Shown here: one piece after another, positions 43,278-52,203 of the stretch
How the letters are laid out: each line of letters begins with the position of its first letter
How positions within the stretch are numbered: the stretch's first letter is position 1
NCBI GenBank assembly: GCA_029821875.1
Contig: JALGXW010000024.1
Span: 1-64,000, forward strand
DNA: 64,000 nt
From: Candidatus Hebobacterum abditum
GTDB lineage: Bacteria; Armatimonadota; Hebobacteria; Hebobacterales; Hebobacteraceae
Reading direction: 5' to 3'
Position numbers and translations under genes: made by a program
The notes under the pieces: generated by a model
What the model was told of the DNA's origin: nothing
Databases searched by the model: none
The model's input: only the letters and a program-made list of their open reading frames with translations

Positions 43278-44378
43278 CTACCGAACGAGGATGTCAGCGC
43301 GCTGGAAGCTCTGATCGCCGCCGGCCGCCTCGATGGTCGGGAAGTCCGGTGAAGCGGAAATCACCTCCGGCCCGTCGGGCGTGGCGATGATCGTGTCTTC
43401 CGACTTCGTGCCGGTGATCGAGGGATTCCAGGCGAAGGCCTGGTTCGGCTCAACTACGTCGTCGATGTCAGCCGTGGCGCGATAATCCCGCGCCGCGTAG
43501 CCGCATGGGCCGCCCTGGTGGTGAAGCTGCCACTCGTCCGGGTAGCCCTCGGCCGCGTAGGCGTCGAGCCCGGCCCTGAAGACGTCGCCGATTCGTGCCC
43601 CGATCCGCGTGGCGGCGATGAAGGCCGCATCCACGCGTGCCACGGCGTCGTGCCTCTTCCGGAGTTCGTCGGTGAGAGGGCCGAAGCTCACGAGTCTCGT
43701 CGCTGAACAGATGAGCCCGTGTCGCCGGCCGCAGACCACCAGCATGACGGTCCGCTCGATCTCGTTGTCGGTCGGGATCGGATGGCGATACTTGAGGATG
43801 CGTTCGTCGGCGGCCACGAGCACGACGATCGGGGCGACGCCGCGCCGCATATGGTGGGCCGCCACCTCGGCGGCCGCCTCGTGCTCGCTCATCCCGGGCC
43901 TGACTTGCAGGCACGCTTCGCCGAGCGACTTCCCGACGTTGGCGCCCAGGGCGCGGTAGCGCTCTACCTCCTCGGGAGTGAGAGACCAACGCAGTCGCGC
44001 AATGTCCTCGGGACAGGCCGTGGCCCCCGGGAGCACCACGTCCGAGACGATCTTCTCGCCAGGCGCGATCCGGGCCACGGCAGGAGCGAGGGCATCTTCG
44101 ACCCACAGGCTTATCTCTTCCTCGAAGCCCTGGTCGGCCAACTCCTCCTCCAGGAGACGCGCCCGCTCCACGTTGTTCGTGATGAGCGTCTTGTGGTTCC
44201 GCCGAACCAGCAGCGTGCCGACCCCGGTCTCCTCCGCAGTGTTCACGTGAGCATCCCCGCCGCACGTGAACCAGGCGAAGTTGGCGAGCGTGGCGATCAG
44301 CATGGCGTCATAGCCGCCTCGCTCGAGGAGGTCGTTCACTCGCCCCTGCTTCTCCGCCATTTCCTCCTTGGCTGACAT
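43278..44378 (-). CDS. M24 (creatinase/aminopeptidase P) family protein lacking metal ligands
   Basis: 366 residues with creatinase-type N-domain (DAMLIATLANFAWFTCGGDAHV) and pita-bread C-domain. Of the five M24 metal ligands only two are obvious, the His in LHHQGGPCGY and the Glu in KSEDTIIAT. Positions of the two Asp read VVCGRR and CSATRL, and the first Glu region reads WNPS. Either a non-metal enzyme or a binding protein. Last gene of the apgM-tilS operon. Confidence 0.8.
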   Translation of the reverse strand: MSAKEEMAEKQGRVNDLLERGGYDAMLIATLANFAWFTCGGDAHVNTAEETGVGTLLVRRNHKTLITNNVERARLLEEELADQGFEEEISLWVEDALAPAVARIAPGEKIVSDVVLPGATACPEDIARLRWSLTPEEVERYRALGANVGKSLGEACLQVRPGMSEHEAAAEVAAHHMRRGVAPIVVLVAADERILKYRHPIPTDNEIERTVMLVVCGRRHGLICSATRLVSFGPLTDELRKRHDAVARVDAAFIAATRIGARIGDVFRAGLDAYAAEGYPDEWQLHHQGGPCGYAARDYRATADIDDVVEPNQAFAWNPSITGTKSEDTIIATPDGPEVISASPDFPTIEAAGGDQSFQRADILVR

Positions 44379-44399
44379 AGCTGGCCTCCAGACCTGAAT

Positions 44400-45812
44400 C
44401 TACAAGCGGGTGGCTTCGAGCCGGATGCTTCGACGTGTCTTCTCGGTGACCCTGAAGTCTCCGCTGATGCGATGCCCGACGACCCAGACGATTCCGTCCC
44501 CCGACAGCACGAGCGGGATGCGATCCCGCTCGGCCCGCGGGACCTTGGCGTTGACGAAGAAGTCCTGCAGCTTGACACTGCCCCTCATGCCGACGGGGCG
44601 GAAGCGGTCGCCCCTGCGCCGACTGCGAACCGTGAGCGGCCCCGGGATCTTCGCGGCGTTGACGAGGGCCGCCATCGGATTCGGCGGGGGCCGCTTCGCC
44701 CGTGATCGCTTGGCAGCGATCCGAAATCCGAGCTCGGCAATGGAGACTTCGCCCGGCACCGGCAGCAGCCATTCTTCGTCGGTCAGAGCCTTCTCGGCCG
44801 GCGCAGGAGCGATGACGAGTTCTCCGTACGTGCGCTCGGCCCGCAGGCCCCCCGGAAGCTCGATCACGGCGCCGGTTCTGCCGACCAGCGCCAGCTGAAC
44901 GAGGGCCTCCACCCGCTCGAGCTCGATATCGAGCTCGTCCCCCTTGACCCTGGCGATGGCGGCCCTGAGCACGCGGCGCTGCAGGGCCGGTGGGAGCGCG
45001 CCGAAGAGGCTGAGGAGCACGCCCACCTCTCCCGGCCGCTGGGAGGCGGCGCCGCGCAGGGCGTTCTCGGCCTGCTCCGACATGAAGTCGTCCTCCCCGC
45101 GCATGATCTCAGCCAGGCGGCAGAGGTTGCCGACGAGCCCTGGCTGCAGTCGCTGGAGCGACGGCAGGATCTCGTGGCGTATGCGGTTACGAGCGAAGGA
45201 CAGATCCTGGTTCGACTCGTCGGTCTGGTATGTGAGTTGGTGCTTCTCGCAGTAGCGTCTGACGTCGCCCCTGGTGATCCCGATCAGAGGACGAATGATC
45301 CTGCCCCGGACCGGCGGCACGCCGGCCAGACCGCGAGGCCCGGTGCCCCGCAGCAGGTTGAGCAGAACGGTCTCAGCCTGGTCGTCGGCCGTGTGGCCGG
45401 TGGCAATGCGGCGTGCCCGGAAGCGACTGGCGACGGATTCCAGCCACTGATACCGGACCTCTCGTGCGGCCGCCTCCAGAGATAGGCCTCGGGTCTCGGC
45501 GTAGCCGGGGACGTCGGCGCGATGCTGATGGAAAGGAACGTTGAGCTTGCGCGCAAACGCTGCCGCGGCCTTGGCGTCCGCCTCGGCGTCTGCGCCGCGG
45601 ATGCCGTGGTTGACGTGCGCCGCCCGCAGGCGGAAGCGCAGCTTGGACCTCAGTTGCACCAGGGCATGCAGGAGAGCCGTGGAGTCGGGCCCTCCGGAGA
45701 TGGCCACAATCAGGAGGTCGCCTGCCGCAATCATGCGGTGGGCGTCGACCGCCTCCTGCACCTGCTCCAGGAACCCGGCGTCTTTATCCTTCGAAGAGGA
45801 AGTCGATGACAT
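44400..45812 (-). CDS. tilS: tRNA(Ile)-lysidine synthetase
   Basis: Converts C34 of the CAU-anticodon tRNA(Ile) to lysidine. 470 residues: PP-loop LLIVAISGGPDSTALLHAL near 38, HVNHGIRGADAEADA, ATGHTADDQAETVLLNLLRGTG, GIRPL-like RIIRPLIGITRGDV and ESNQDLSFARNRIRHEILP. The C-terminal TilS domain (VRSRRRGDRFRPVGMRGSVKLQDFF) is complete. Starts inside the end of apgM (29-bp overlap), so translation is coupled. Confidence 0.95.
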   Translation of the reverse strand: MSSTSSSKDKDAGFLEQVQEAVDAHRMIAAGDLLIVAISGGPDSTALLHALVQLRSKLRFRLRAAHVNHGIRGADAEADAKAAAAFARKLNVPFHQHRADVPGYAETRGLSLEAAAREVRYQWLESVASRFRARRIATGHTADDQAETVLLNLLRGTGPRGLAGVPPVRGRIIRPLIGITRGDVRRYCEKHQLTYQTDESNQDLSFARNRIRHEILPSLQRLQPGLVGNLCRLAEIMRGEDDFMSEQAENALRGAASQRPGEVGVLLSLFGALPPALQRRVLRAAIARVKGDELDIELERVEALVQLALVGRTGAVIELPGGLRAERTYGELVIAPAPAEKALTDEEWLLPVPGEVSIAELGFRIAAKRSRAKRPPPNPMAALVNAAKIPGPLTVRSRRRGDRFRPVGMRGSVKLQDFFVNAKVPRAERDRIPLVLSGDGIVWVVGHRISGDFRVTEKTRRSIRLEATRL

Positions 45813-46989
45813 GCCATCCTTCCTCGATCACGCGCCCGGTGCTCGCGGCGTTCTGCTCATCGAATGCCTCGGCCGCGTCGGGCGGCAAGCCTGACACCGC
45901 AAAGGGAACCGGCTCCGGCGCATGCGTCTTGGTCGAGATCTTCGTGTAGTGGTCAGAGATTATCATTATCCGGCCGCCAGGAAGTGCCTGCAAGCGATTC
46001 AAAAGCGGCCCTACGACCTCTCTGTCGATCTGCTCCAGGGCCCACACCTTACGCTCCGGACTCGCCTGGTGGCTTGCCTCGTCGGGGGCCTCAACGTGGA
46101 CTACGACGAAGTCGGTCCCGCTCAGGGCGTCCAGAGCGGCCTCTGCCTTCGCGCCGAAGTCCGTCTCGAGGTCGCCGGTGGCGCCCGGCACGGTAGGCGC
46201 GGCCAGCCCGGCGCACTTCGCGACCCCCCGCACGAGGTCCACCGCAGCAATGACGACGCCCGGCGTCCCGCGGGCAAGAGGAAAGGAAGGCAGTTCGCAC
46301 CTCCGCCCTTGCCCCCACAGCCAGATCATGTTGGCCGGCTGTTTCCCCTCGTCTCGGCGGCGCTTGTTGATGTCATGCGCGTCTAGCAGTTCGAGGGAGT
46401 CGAACATCAGCCGACGGAGCATGTCGTCGCCGTCGCCCTCAGGCAGGTGGGGCTCGATCGGCTGCCCGATGATATCGTGGGGTGGCGTCGTCTTCACCTC
46501 GGGCGAGCCCTCTCGCCAGACCATGACGTGCCGATAGCTCACTCCCGGATAGAACCGAAGGCGCTGGCTGGCGAGCTTCTCATTGATCACGTCGATCAGG
46601 GCACGGGCATCCGCGGTGGGGATCTCGCCGGCCGAGTAGTCGATCAGGGTCGCTCCGTCGGATGTAACCAGATTGCACCGGAAGGCAACATCTTCTGAGT
46701 CGAGGGGCACATCGAGACTGGCCGCCTCCAAGGGAGCGCGCCCCGTATGGTACCGCGCGGGCTCGTAGCCGAGAATCGACAGAGTGGCGATATCGCTGCC
46801 GGGGCCCATCTCATGGGGGATGGTCCGCGCAAGGCCACAGATGCCCTCCCGCGCAATGGTGTCGCAGTGAGGGATCCGGGCGGCTTCCAGCGGCGTGCGG
46901 CCGCCGAGATCGGGCTGGGGCTCATCCGCGGCCCCGTCCATGATAATGATCACGCGCTTGCGCCCAGAGGGCGCTGAGGGGCTGTGCAT
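45784..46989 (-). CDS. apgM: Cofactor-independent phosphoglycerate mutase, ApgM type
   Basis: Archaeal-type 2,3-bisphosphoglycerate-independent mutase, 401 residues. VIIIMDGAADEPQPDLGGRTPLEAA (metal site), MGPGSDIATLSILGYEP (catalytic Ser), RCNLVT, VHVEAPDEASHQASPERKVWALEQID and IMIISDHYTKISTKTHAPEPVPF are family signatures. The family is used for glycolysis in archaea and scattered bacteria. The promoter -10 lies only 10 bp from the ATG, so the message is probably leaderless. Confidence 0.93.
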   Translation of the reverse strand: MHSPSAPSGRKRVIIIMDGAADEPQPDLGGRTPLEAARIPHCDTIAREGICGLARTIPHEMGPGSDIATLSILGYEPARYHTGRAPLEAASLDVPLDSEDVAFRCNLVTSDGATLIDYSAGEIPTADARALIDVINEKLASQRLRFYPGVSYRHVMVWREGSPEVKTTPPHDIIGQPIEPHLPEGDGDDMLRRLMFDSLELLDAHDINKRRRDEGKQPANMIWLWGQGRRCELPSFPLARGTPGVVIAAVDLVRGVAKCAGLAAPTVPGATGDLETDFGAKAEAALDALSGTDFVVVHVEAPDEASHQASPERKVWALEQIDREVVGPLLNRLQALPGGRIMIISDHYTKISTKTHAPEPVPFAVSGLPPDAAEAFDEQNAASTGRVIEEGWHVIDFLFEG

Positions 46990-46998
46990 CGCCCCAGC

Positions 46999-47028
46999 AG
47001 TATATCAGGGCCGGTGTCGCGGGGTCAA
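46999..47028 (-). promoter_or_regulatory. Promoter of the apgM-tilS-M24 operon
   Basis: On the minus strand TTGACC (47028-47023) and TATACT (47004-46999) with an 18-bp spacer. Transcription would begin about 3 nt before the apgM ATG. Confidence 0.75.
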
Positions 47029-47192
47029 ATCCGCGCGGCCGAGCCGCCCCGACATGGAGTGTGGAGTTGCGTGTCAGGTAAGGAATAAGCACTGTGGCGG
47101 GCGGCGCTAGCCTCGCGCTTGCCTGCCTCGACTTCCACATCGGAAGCATCCAAAAGGAATGCGGTATCGTTTGGCGAGGATAGGGAAGCGGC

Positions 47193-47636
47193 ATGGGACA
47201 GACAGTGCTGGTGGTAGACGACCATTCGCCCACTGTTGAGCTTCTAAGAGACGCCCTCACCCCCCAGGGCTTCGACGTCATTGCTGCTCACAACGGCGCA
47301 GAGTGCCTGGCTGCTATAGAGGAGCAGCAGCCAGACCTCGTGATACTCGACGTCTACATGCCCGTACTGAACGGGCTGGACACCCTACGCCTGCTGCGCC
47401 AGAGACTTGACGAGCAGCACCTGCCTGTCATCGTCCTGAGCGGGCGAGGCGGCTTCGCGGACGTCAGAAGCGCGTGGAAGCGCGGCGCCGACATCTACCT
47501 GACCAAACCGATCAGGGTGGGCGCGGTGGTCGCCGCGGTGAAGTGGTTGCTAGGAGAGTGTGGCCAGATCGGCGAGGCGTCTGAGCAGACCGGGGCGAGC
47601 GCCGCCATGAGCGGCGTCGTTGCAAGCGACCTCTGA
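47193..47636 (+). CDS. Receiver-only response regulator 1
   Basis: 147 residues: acidic pocket LVVDDHSPT, phospho-acceptor Asp in DLVILDVYMPVLNG, Ser in place of the usual Thr in VIVLSGRGG, and Lys in IYLTKPI. There is no output domain, only a ~25-residue Ala/Gly-rich tail. No kinase gene adjoins. First of three similar tandem receivers. Confidence 0.9.
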   Translation: MGQTVLVVDDHSPTVELLRDALTPQGFDVIAAHNGAECLAAIEEQQPDLVILDVYMPVLNGLDTLRLLRQRLDEQHLPVIVLSGRGGFADVRSAWKRGADIYLTKPIRVGAVVAAVKWLLGECGQIGEASEQTGASAAMSGVVASDL

Positions 47637-47884
47637 ACTGGTTTGCCTACAGCGTCCTGTGGGCATCCGCAGGGGCCTTCCTCGCGATCTGATCGCCGCC
47701 TTCAGGTGATAGAATGCGCGTCAACGGGGAGTGGCTGGCTTGGAAGTTTGGGAAGTCGAGCCGCTGCCTGATTCCGTTGCCGACGGCATCGCCGGGGTGC
47801 AGCGAGGGGATCGCTGCTCGGGATCGCGTTGCGCCTCTGCCGCATGTGGCAGCAGCGGGCAGGCCCGTTGACGGAGGCTGATGC

Positions 47885-48265
47885 ATGGGCAAGAAGGTGC
47901 TTGTCGTAGATGACCATCCGGCGATGATTGCGCTCATCTCGGAGGCCTTGATGGCAGCGGGGTTCAGTGTGCTGTCGGCCGAGAACGGGAGAGATGGGCT
48001 GGCCGTCATTGAGGACGAGCGGCCCGACCTGGTGATCCTGGACATTATGATGCCCGTCATGAGCGGACTTCAGGTGCTGAGGACCCTGCGGAGCAAGCCG
48101 GAGACGCTCTACCTCCCCGTCGTCCTTCTCACCGGTCGCGACGGCCATGCTGACATGCTCGACGGCTGGATGGGTGGCGCCGACAGGTATCTGACCAAGC
48201 CCTGCAGCATGGAGGAGCTGCTGGCCGTCGTCAAGGAGATGCTCGCGGCTCCCGCGAAGCACTGA
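47885..48265 (+). CDS. Receiver-only response regulator 2
   Basis: 126 residues. VLVVDDHPAMIALISEAL, phospho-Asp in DLVILDIMMPVMSG, Thr in VVLLTGRDGH and Lys in RYLTKPCS are all canonical. Ends directly after the receiver. About 250 bp from regulator 1 and preceded by GGAGG, so probably expressed on its own. Confidence 0.92.
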   Translation: MGKKVLVVDDHPAMIALISEALMAAGFSVLSAENGRDGLAVIEDERPDLVILDIMMPVMSGLQVLRTLRSKPETLYLPVVLLTGRDGHADMLDGWMGGADRYLTKPCSMEELLAVVKEMLAAPAKH

Positions 48266-48984
48266 CAGTCCAGCGACCCCCGGGATCGCCGGTCCGCATG
48301 CCGACTACAGGCGCGTGCCGCGCCTCCCGGTCCGATGGCTCTGCGCCGAGGCCGTCCCCAACTCCATCGCCCCCAGACCCTGGCTTGAGAGAACGATACG
48401 CCGGCCAGAGGGCCACGTGACTGCTTCAGGCCAATGGACGAGTCTGGGTCTTCACTGCGCAGGGAGGGGGCCGGAAGCAGGCCCGGCCCCAGTGCTCAAC
48501 TCACCGCGTTAGCGCCCACTCAGCGCGATTCCCGGGGCCGGACCTCAGTACCATAGCACACGCTTCAGATTCCTGCAACTTAGTTTCACTATGCGCAACG
48601 ACGCGGCGTCCCCCGGCCACGCGATCGGTTGGGCGGCCGTGCTCTCTACCCCTCAAGTCATGCCGGAGGAGATCTCCCACGACTGCCTCGAGGCGGTGGC
48701 CGACCTGGTACCCGAGCGGCGGCTGGCGCTCGACTCCCGGCCGAGCATGACCTGCGATGGCGACGGGCCGCTCCTGCCCAGAGACGCATGCAGGCCGCCG
48801 CGGGGCGCGAGGCACCACATTGGCTCCTGCCACAGGCCCGAGACTCCGCTCCGCCGGTGGCAGCCGGACATCGATCTCGGTAATATGGAATAGCTTACTC
48901 GGGGTCCTCTGCTCTGTCCTCTGTTGGCGCTCCCCAGGCGGCGCTGTGACGCTGCCGGCTGGTTGGTGTAGTGAGGGGCTAGCA
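48266..48984. other. 719-bp gap between receivers 2 and 3
   Basis: No convincing gene. A 100-codon plus-strand frame at 48591-48893 has gene-like third-position GC but no ribosome binding site and no recognisable sequence; it could be a gene remnant. No repeats, RNA or strong promoter were identified, apart from AT-richer patches near 48570 and 48880. Confidence 0.4.
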
Positions 48985-49365
48985 ATGGGAACGCGAGTTC
49001 TCGTGGTAGACGACCATGTAGAGACGGTGAGAGTGATCTCGGACGTGCTCACCCGAGAAGGGTTCTCAGTTGTGTCGGCGAGGAACGGCGAGGAGTGCCT
49101 ACGCCAGGTGGAGGCCGAGCGCCCGGATCTCATCATCCTCGATGTCATGATGCCGGTCATGGATGGGCTCAGGGCACTGCGAGCGCTCCGTGAGAATCCC
49201 GAGACACGGACTCTGCCGGTCATTGTATTGACTGTGCGCGACCAGCAGGGAGACGTGCTCGCCGGCTGGATGGCGGGCGCCGATCTCTACATCAACAAGC
49301 CGTGTAGGATCGACGAACTCGTCGCCGCTGTCAGACGGATGACGCTGGCAGGCGCCCACGCCTGA
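48985..49365 (+). CDS. Receiver-only response regulator 3
   Basis: 126 residues from ATG 48985 with GAGGGG upstream. VLVVDDHVETVRVIS, DLIILDVMMPVMDG, VIVLTVRDQQ and LYINKPCR give the full receiver site. The GWMAGAD-x-Y-x-x-KPC string is nearly shared with regulator 2, so the pair is closely related. No kinase or output domain nearby. Confidence 0.92.
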   Translation: MGTRVLVVDDHVETVRVISDVLTREGFSVVSARNGEECLRQVEAERPDLIILDVMMPVMDGLRALRALRENPETRTLPVIVLTVRDQQGDVLAGWMAGADLYINKPCRIDELVAAVRRMTLAGAHA

Positions 49366-49529
49366 CTGCGAGTCTGCCTCTGGCACGGGGTGCCTCGCGG
49401 GCCTGCGCCTGCGCGGTCTGCCGCGCGCTTCAGGCCACTGCCACCCGCTCCCCGATCATGCATCCGCGTACGGCCGTGCCTTTTCCGTCATCTGACCAGA
49501 GGTCTGAAACCTTCGCTCCCTCCTCTGCG

Positions 49530-49535
49530 TATACT
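49530..49535 (+). promoter_or_regulatory. -10 element upstream of the small gene at 49565
   Basis: TATACT 30 bp before the start codon; no good -35 at the usual distance. Confidence 0.4.
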
Positions 49536-49564
49536 AGGTTGGAGATCAGCAAGGAGGGTATGGG

Positions 49565-49780
49565 ATGTCGGCGGCAAGCGTTGTAGAGAGAGAAGGTGTG
49601 GCACGGGCCGCCGAGCTCATGGCAGAGACTGCCTCGGCCATGGACACCGAGGCTCGGCGGTATGCAGAGCTAGCCACGGACGTGCGGCAGGCGCTGCGAC
49701 GCGGACGAGTGCAGCGACAGGCAGCATGGGGACGCGCTGCCGAACTCGAAGGGCGAGAACTTGCCTTCGTGAGGTCATAG
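49565..49780 (+). CDS. Small helical hypothetical protein (71 aa)
   Basis: Starts at ATG 49565, 6 nt after AAGGAGGG, one of the best ribosome binding sites in the window. Nearly all Ala/Glu/Arg (AARAAELMAETASAMDTEAR-like), predicted as one long amphipathic helix or coiled coil. A strong hairpin follows 28 bp later. No family recognised; possible adaptor or nucleoid-type small protein. Confidence 0.65.
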   Translation: MSAASVVEREGVARAAELMAETASAMDTEARRYAELATDVRQALRRGRVQRQAAWGRAAELEGRELAFVRS

Positions 49781-49808
49781 CCCAGGCTCGAGCAGGGCGC
49801 CAATAGTC

Positions 49809-49845
49809 AGGGCGAGGCAGGAGATGGTACTATCTGCCTCGCCCT
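49809..49845 (+). terminator. Strong terminator-like hairpin
   Basis: 12-bp perfect stem AGGGCGAGGCAG / CTGCCTCGCCCT with a 13-nt loop, downstream of the 71-aa gene. Short T-containing tail only. Confidence 0.65.
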
Positions 49846-49909
49846 TGCCTTGGCCGGACAGCCGTTGTTGTAGGGCGGGCACACCGCTGGCGACTACGTC
49901 ACACTTCGT

Positions 49910-49934
49910 TCACACCCGTATGGTACAGGTGTGA
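49910..49934. promoter_or_regulatory. Inverted repeat (operator-like) before the PDZ gene
   Basis: TCACACC (49910-49916) and GGTGTGA (49928-49934) separated by 11 bp, about 70 bp before the PDZ-protein start. Arm spacing near two helical turns is typical for a dimeric repressor. Confidence 0.4.
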
Positions 49935-50002
49935 CAGGTGGACGCGGCAGGGCCCGGCGTCTGGCGCGCCGCGCGATGTGCGGTCTGGACAGGAGGGTGT
50001 AC

Positions 50003-50551
50003 ATGAGCCGAGGAGTATGGACCCTGGTCGGTGTGCTGGGAGTGGTGGCTGTCGCGTGCTTCGGTGTCATGCGCCTGCTTGGGCCGTCGTCGCAGGCTGA
50101 CGAAGGGCCAAGGCCAATGGCAGTCGCCCCACGCGAGAATCTGCCAGAAGAGGCGGCCGAGCCAGACAACGCCGACTACATAGAGGTCACCGTGGAGCTG
50201 CCGGCGCGAGGCGAGCCGCTGGCCTGGTCTGGTAGAGGACACGGCCCCGGCTGCCCCCAGACTCAGGTGTCGGCGGTGCTCGGCATTGCCATCGGCGATC
50301 CCCATGGGGTGGTGGTTTCCAGGGTCATCCCGGATGGCCCCGCGGCAGACGCGGGCATTCTGCCGGGAGATGGAATCGTGAAGTCCGGCGGCGTGGAGGT
50401 CACGTGTCCGTCAAAGCTGCTGCCCCACCTCGGGCGTGAGGAAGAGCGGAGGTCGGTCGAGCTCACCGTTCGGCGGCCGGTTGAGACGGGCGAAGCGGCC
50501 GAGCCGGCCGAGTCGGCCGAGGCCGCTGACACCGAATCGCCTCCGGAATAG
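50003..50551 (+). CDS. Membrane-anchored PDZ-domain protein
   Basis: 182 residues from ATG 50003 with AGGAGGG 5 nt upstream. One N-terminal membrane helix (VWTLVGVLGVVAVACFGVM), a linker, then a PDZ domain (residues ~92-155: LGIAIGDPHGVVVSRVIPDGPAADAGILPGDGI). No protease domain is attached. The C-terminus is an Ala/Glu repeat (EAAEPAESAEAAD). Function unknown; PDZ domains bind protein C-termini. Confidence 0.8.
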   Translation: MSRGVWTLVGVLGVVAVACFGVMRLLGPSSQADEGPRPMAVAPRENLPEEAAEPDNADYIEVTVELPARGEPLAWSGRGHGPGCPQTQVSAVLGIAIGDPHGVVVSRVIPDGPAADAGILPGDGIVKSGGVEVTCPSKLLPHLGREEERRSVELTVRRPVETGEAAEPAESAEAADTESPPE

Positions 50552-50655
50552 GGCTCTCTGCACGCTCCCCTCGCACGCACGGCCCGAGGACAAGGGAGCC
50601 TGGCGGCCTCCTCGTGACTCTGTGCCGGCGACTACCTGCGAGAGTTGTTGGTGAA

Positions 50656-50946
50656 TCAGTCGGCCCGCTCAATGCGGAAGACAGCGGTCCCGCCGCCAGT
50701 GTGACGCATCGGGTCGAGGCACTGCACACACGCCTTCCCCTCGGCGTCGGCCAGGCCGAGCAGTGCTGGCTCCACGCCGTGCCCGAGGGCGTTGTAGTAA
50801 GGCATGACTGAGGCGAGGGAGTGCATGCAGACGGAATTGGTCTCATCCATGTTCAGCCGATAGCCCTCGTCAAGCACGATTCTGTCCCCTCGCCGGTAGA
50901 CGGGACACGTCCCCGAGACTTCTTTCACCGTTATCACGAGCCTCAT
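50656..50946 (-). CDS. TIGR04076 family protein
   Basis: 96 residues from ATG 50946 with GGAGG upstream. LVITVKEVSGTCPVYRRGDRIVL, SVCMHSLASVMPYYNAL and CVQCLDPMRHTGGGTAVFRI are the family pattern with three conserved Cys positions. The function is not known; conserved cysteines hint at metal or redox binding. Lies alone on the minus strand. Confidence 0.85.
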   Translation of the reverse strand: MRLVITVKEVSGTCPVYRRGDRIVLDEGYRLNMDETNSVCMHSLASVMPYYNALGHGVEPALLGLADAEGKACVQCLDPMRHTGGGTAVFRIERAD

Positions 50947-51368
50947 GGCAGGCGCCTCCACTCTCTGCTGTATCGCCGGCGATATCGCTTCTGCGCGACA
51001 CTCCGGAAGTCCGCTACGCCTCAAAGCCCATCGGCGGCATGGAGCCAGGTGTCCGCGAAGGCGCGCGCACGGCAGGCGGCGGGAGAGTTGGGGAGAAGAC
51101 GTGGCCGAGGGGTCCTCCGCTGCCTGGTGATGGGAAACTGCTCTGCACGGTGCTGAGGCTTCACACTGGTTGAGCCGCCCAAGTCTGCCACAGCAACGCC
51201 GGTCAGTGACCTTCGCTGCACGCACAAATGTCAGCAACTGCAGACAAACTCTGCCCGAAGTAGCAGGGCTGGCGAGGGCTGGGACGAACTGGTCGGCGAG
51301 GGGTCCTGAGCTACCGAGCCGGCAGTCCCCCACTCTGACGCGCCCCGGCGAGGGCGAGGAGGGGGCAG
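50947..51368. other. 422-bp gap without recognisable genes
   Basis: An open frame on the minus strand continues through most of this gap but has unnatural composition and no conserved motif. Nothing else seen beyond the GGAGGGGG ribosome binding site of the next gene at its end. Confidence 0.5.
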
Positions 51369-52097
51369 ATGCGACGCAGAGTGGCGATTGGGCTTGTGGC
51401 GGTGTGCTTGGCGGGACTCTGTCTCATCACAGCGTCAAGGTTCCTCCTGCCGGTGGGGGCCGTGGCGCCCAACACTGCGGGAGCCGGTGCTGCACCCCTT
51501 GAGCCTCCCGAGGCCCCGCCGGCCCACTACGCCTCGCCGGGCACCCCGGCGGCATCTCGGCCCGCCGGCCTGGGCGAGAGCCAAGGGATGGCCGAAGCAG
51601 CCCCATCCTCTCGCGAGACGACCGAACCTGCAGACCAGAGCGGGTCACTCGCTGCAGCCCAGGAAGCAGTGGCGGCCTCGCGGCGCGAAGCCGACGCGTT
51701 TCCCGCCTCGGAGATGGGGACCGACTCCATGCTAGCCATGAGCCTGCCGTCGAGCGAGGCCCACGCGGAGATAGCGCTGGACGCCAAGCGGGCGGAGCTG
51801 GAGGCCCAGAAGGCCTTCTACGCCTGGTCACGCTGGTTCAACTGGTGGCAGTTGGCCGGAGCGGTGCTCATCGTACTCTTCGCGCTGGGCATAGCTGCGA
51901 CAGGCGCGTACTTCTCCTATGTACAGCTTAGACGAGGGCCGGAATCCACCACAGAGCTGCGAATCGGCTCTGCCGGGGTCGAAGTATCGACGAAAGTGAT
52001 AGGCATCGTCGTGCTCATCCTGGCCTACCTGTTCTTCCAGATCGCCGCAAAGCATGCGTTCACCGTCGAAGTGGTGACGCAGCCACTCACGCGGTGA
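51369..52097 (+). CDS. Membrane protein of unknown function, three predicted helices
   Basis: 242 residues behind GAGGAGGGGG. Helix 1 at ~5-28, then a ~110-residue Pro/Ala/Ser/Glu-rich linker that is probably disordered and exposed, helix 2 (WWQLAGAVLIVLFALGIAATGAYF) and helix 3 (VIGIVVLILAYLFFQIAA). No family recognised. It lies ahead of the beta-repeat gene at 52204. Confidence 0.7.
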   Translation: MRRRVAIGLVAVCLAGLCLITASRFLLPVGAVAPNTAGAGAAPLEPPEAPPAHYASPGTPAASRPAGLGESQGMAEAAPSSRETTEPADQSGSLAAAQEAVAASRREADAFPASEMGTDSMLAMSLPSSEAHAEIALDAKRAELEAQKAFYAWSRWFNWWQLAGAVLIVLFALGIAATGAYFSYVQLRRGPESTTELRIGSAGVEVSTKVIGIVVLILAYLFFQIAAKHAFTVEVVTQPLTR

Positions 52098-52203
52098 GGA
52101 AGGCAAGCGAGTCGCGTGGGAAGATGGCGGGCGAGCGTTCTGTCGCGTGCGCTGCTCCGCCCCTGCATCTGTACCGAGGGCAACCTGAAAGGAGACGAAA
52201 GGA

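Noticed and set aside
48591-48893. 100-codon plus-strand frame in the receiver gap
   Set aside because: Codon bias is gene-like but there is no ribosome binding site or recognisable motif; kept only as a note in the gap entry.
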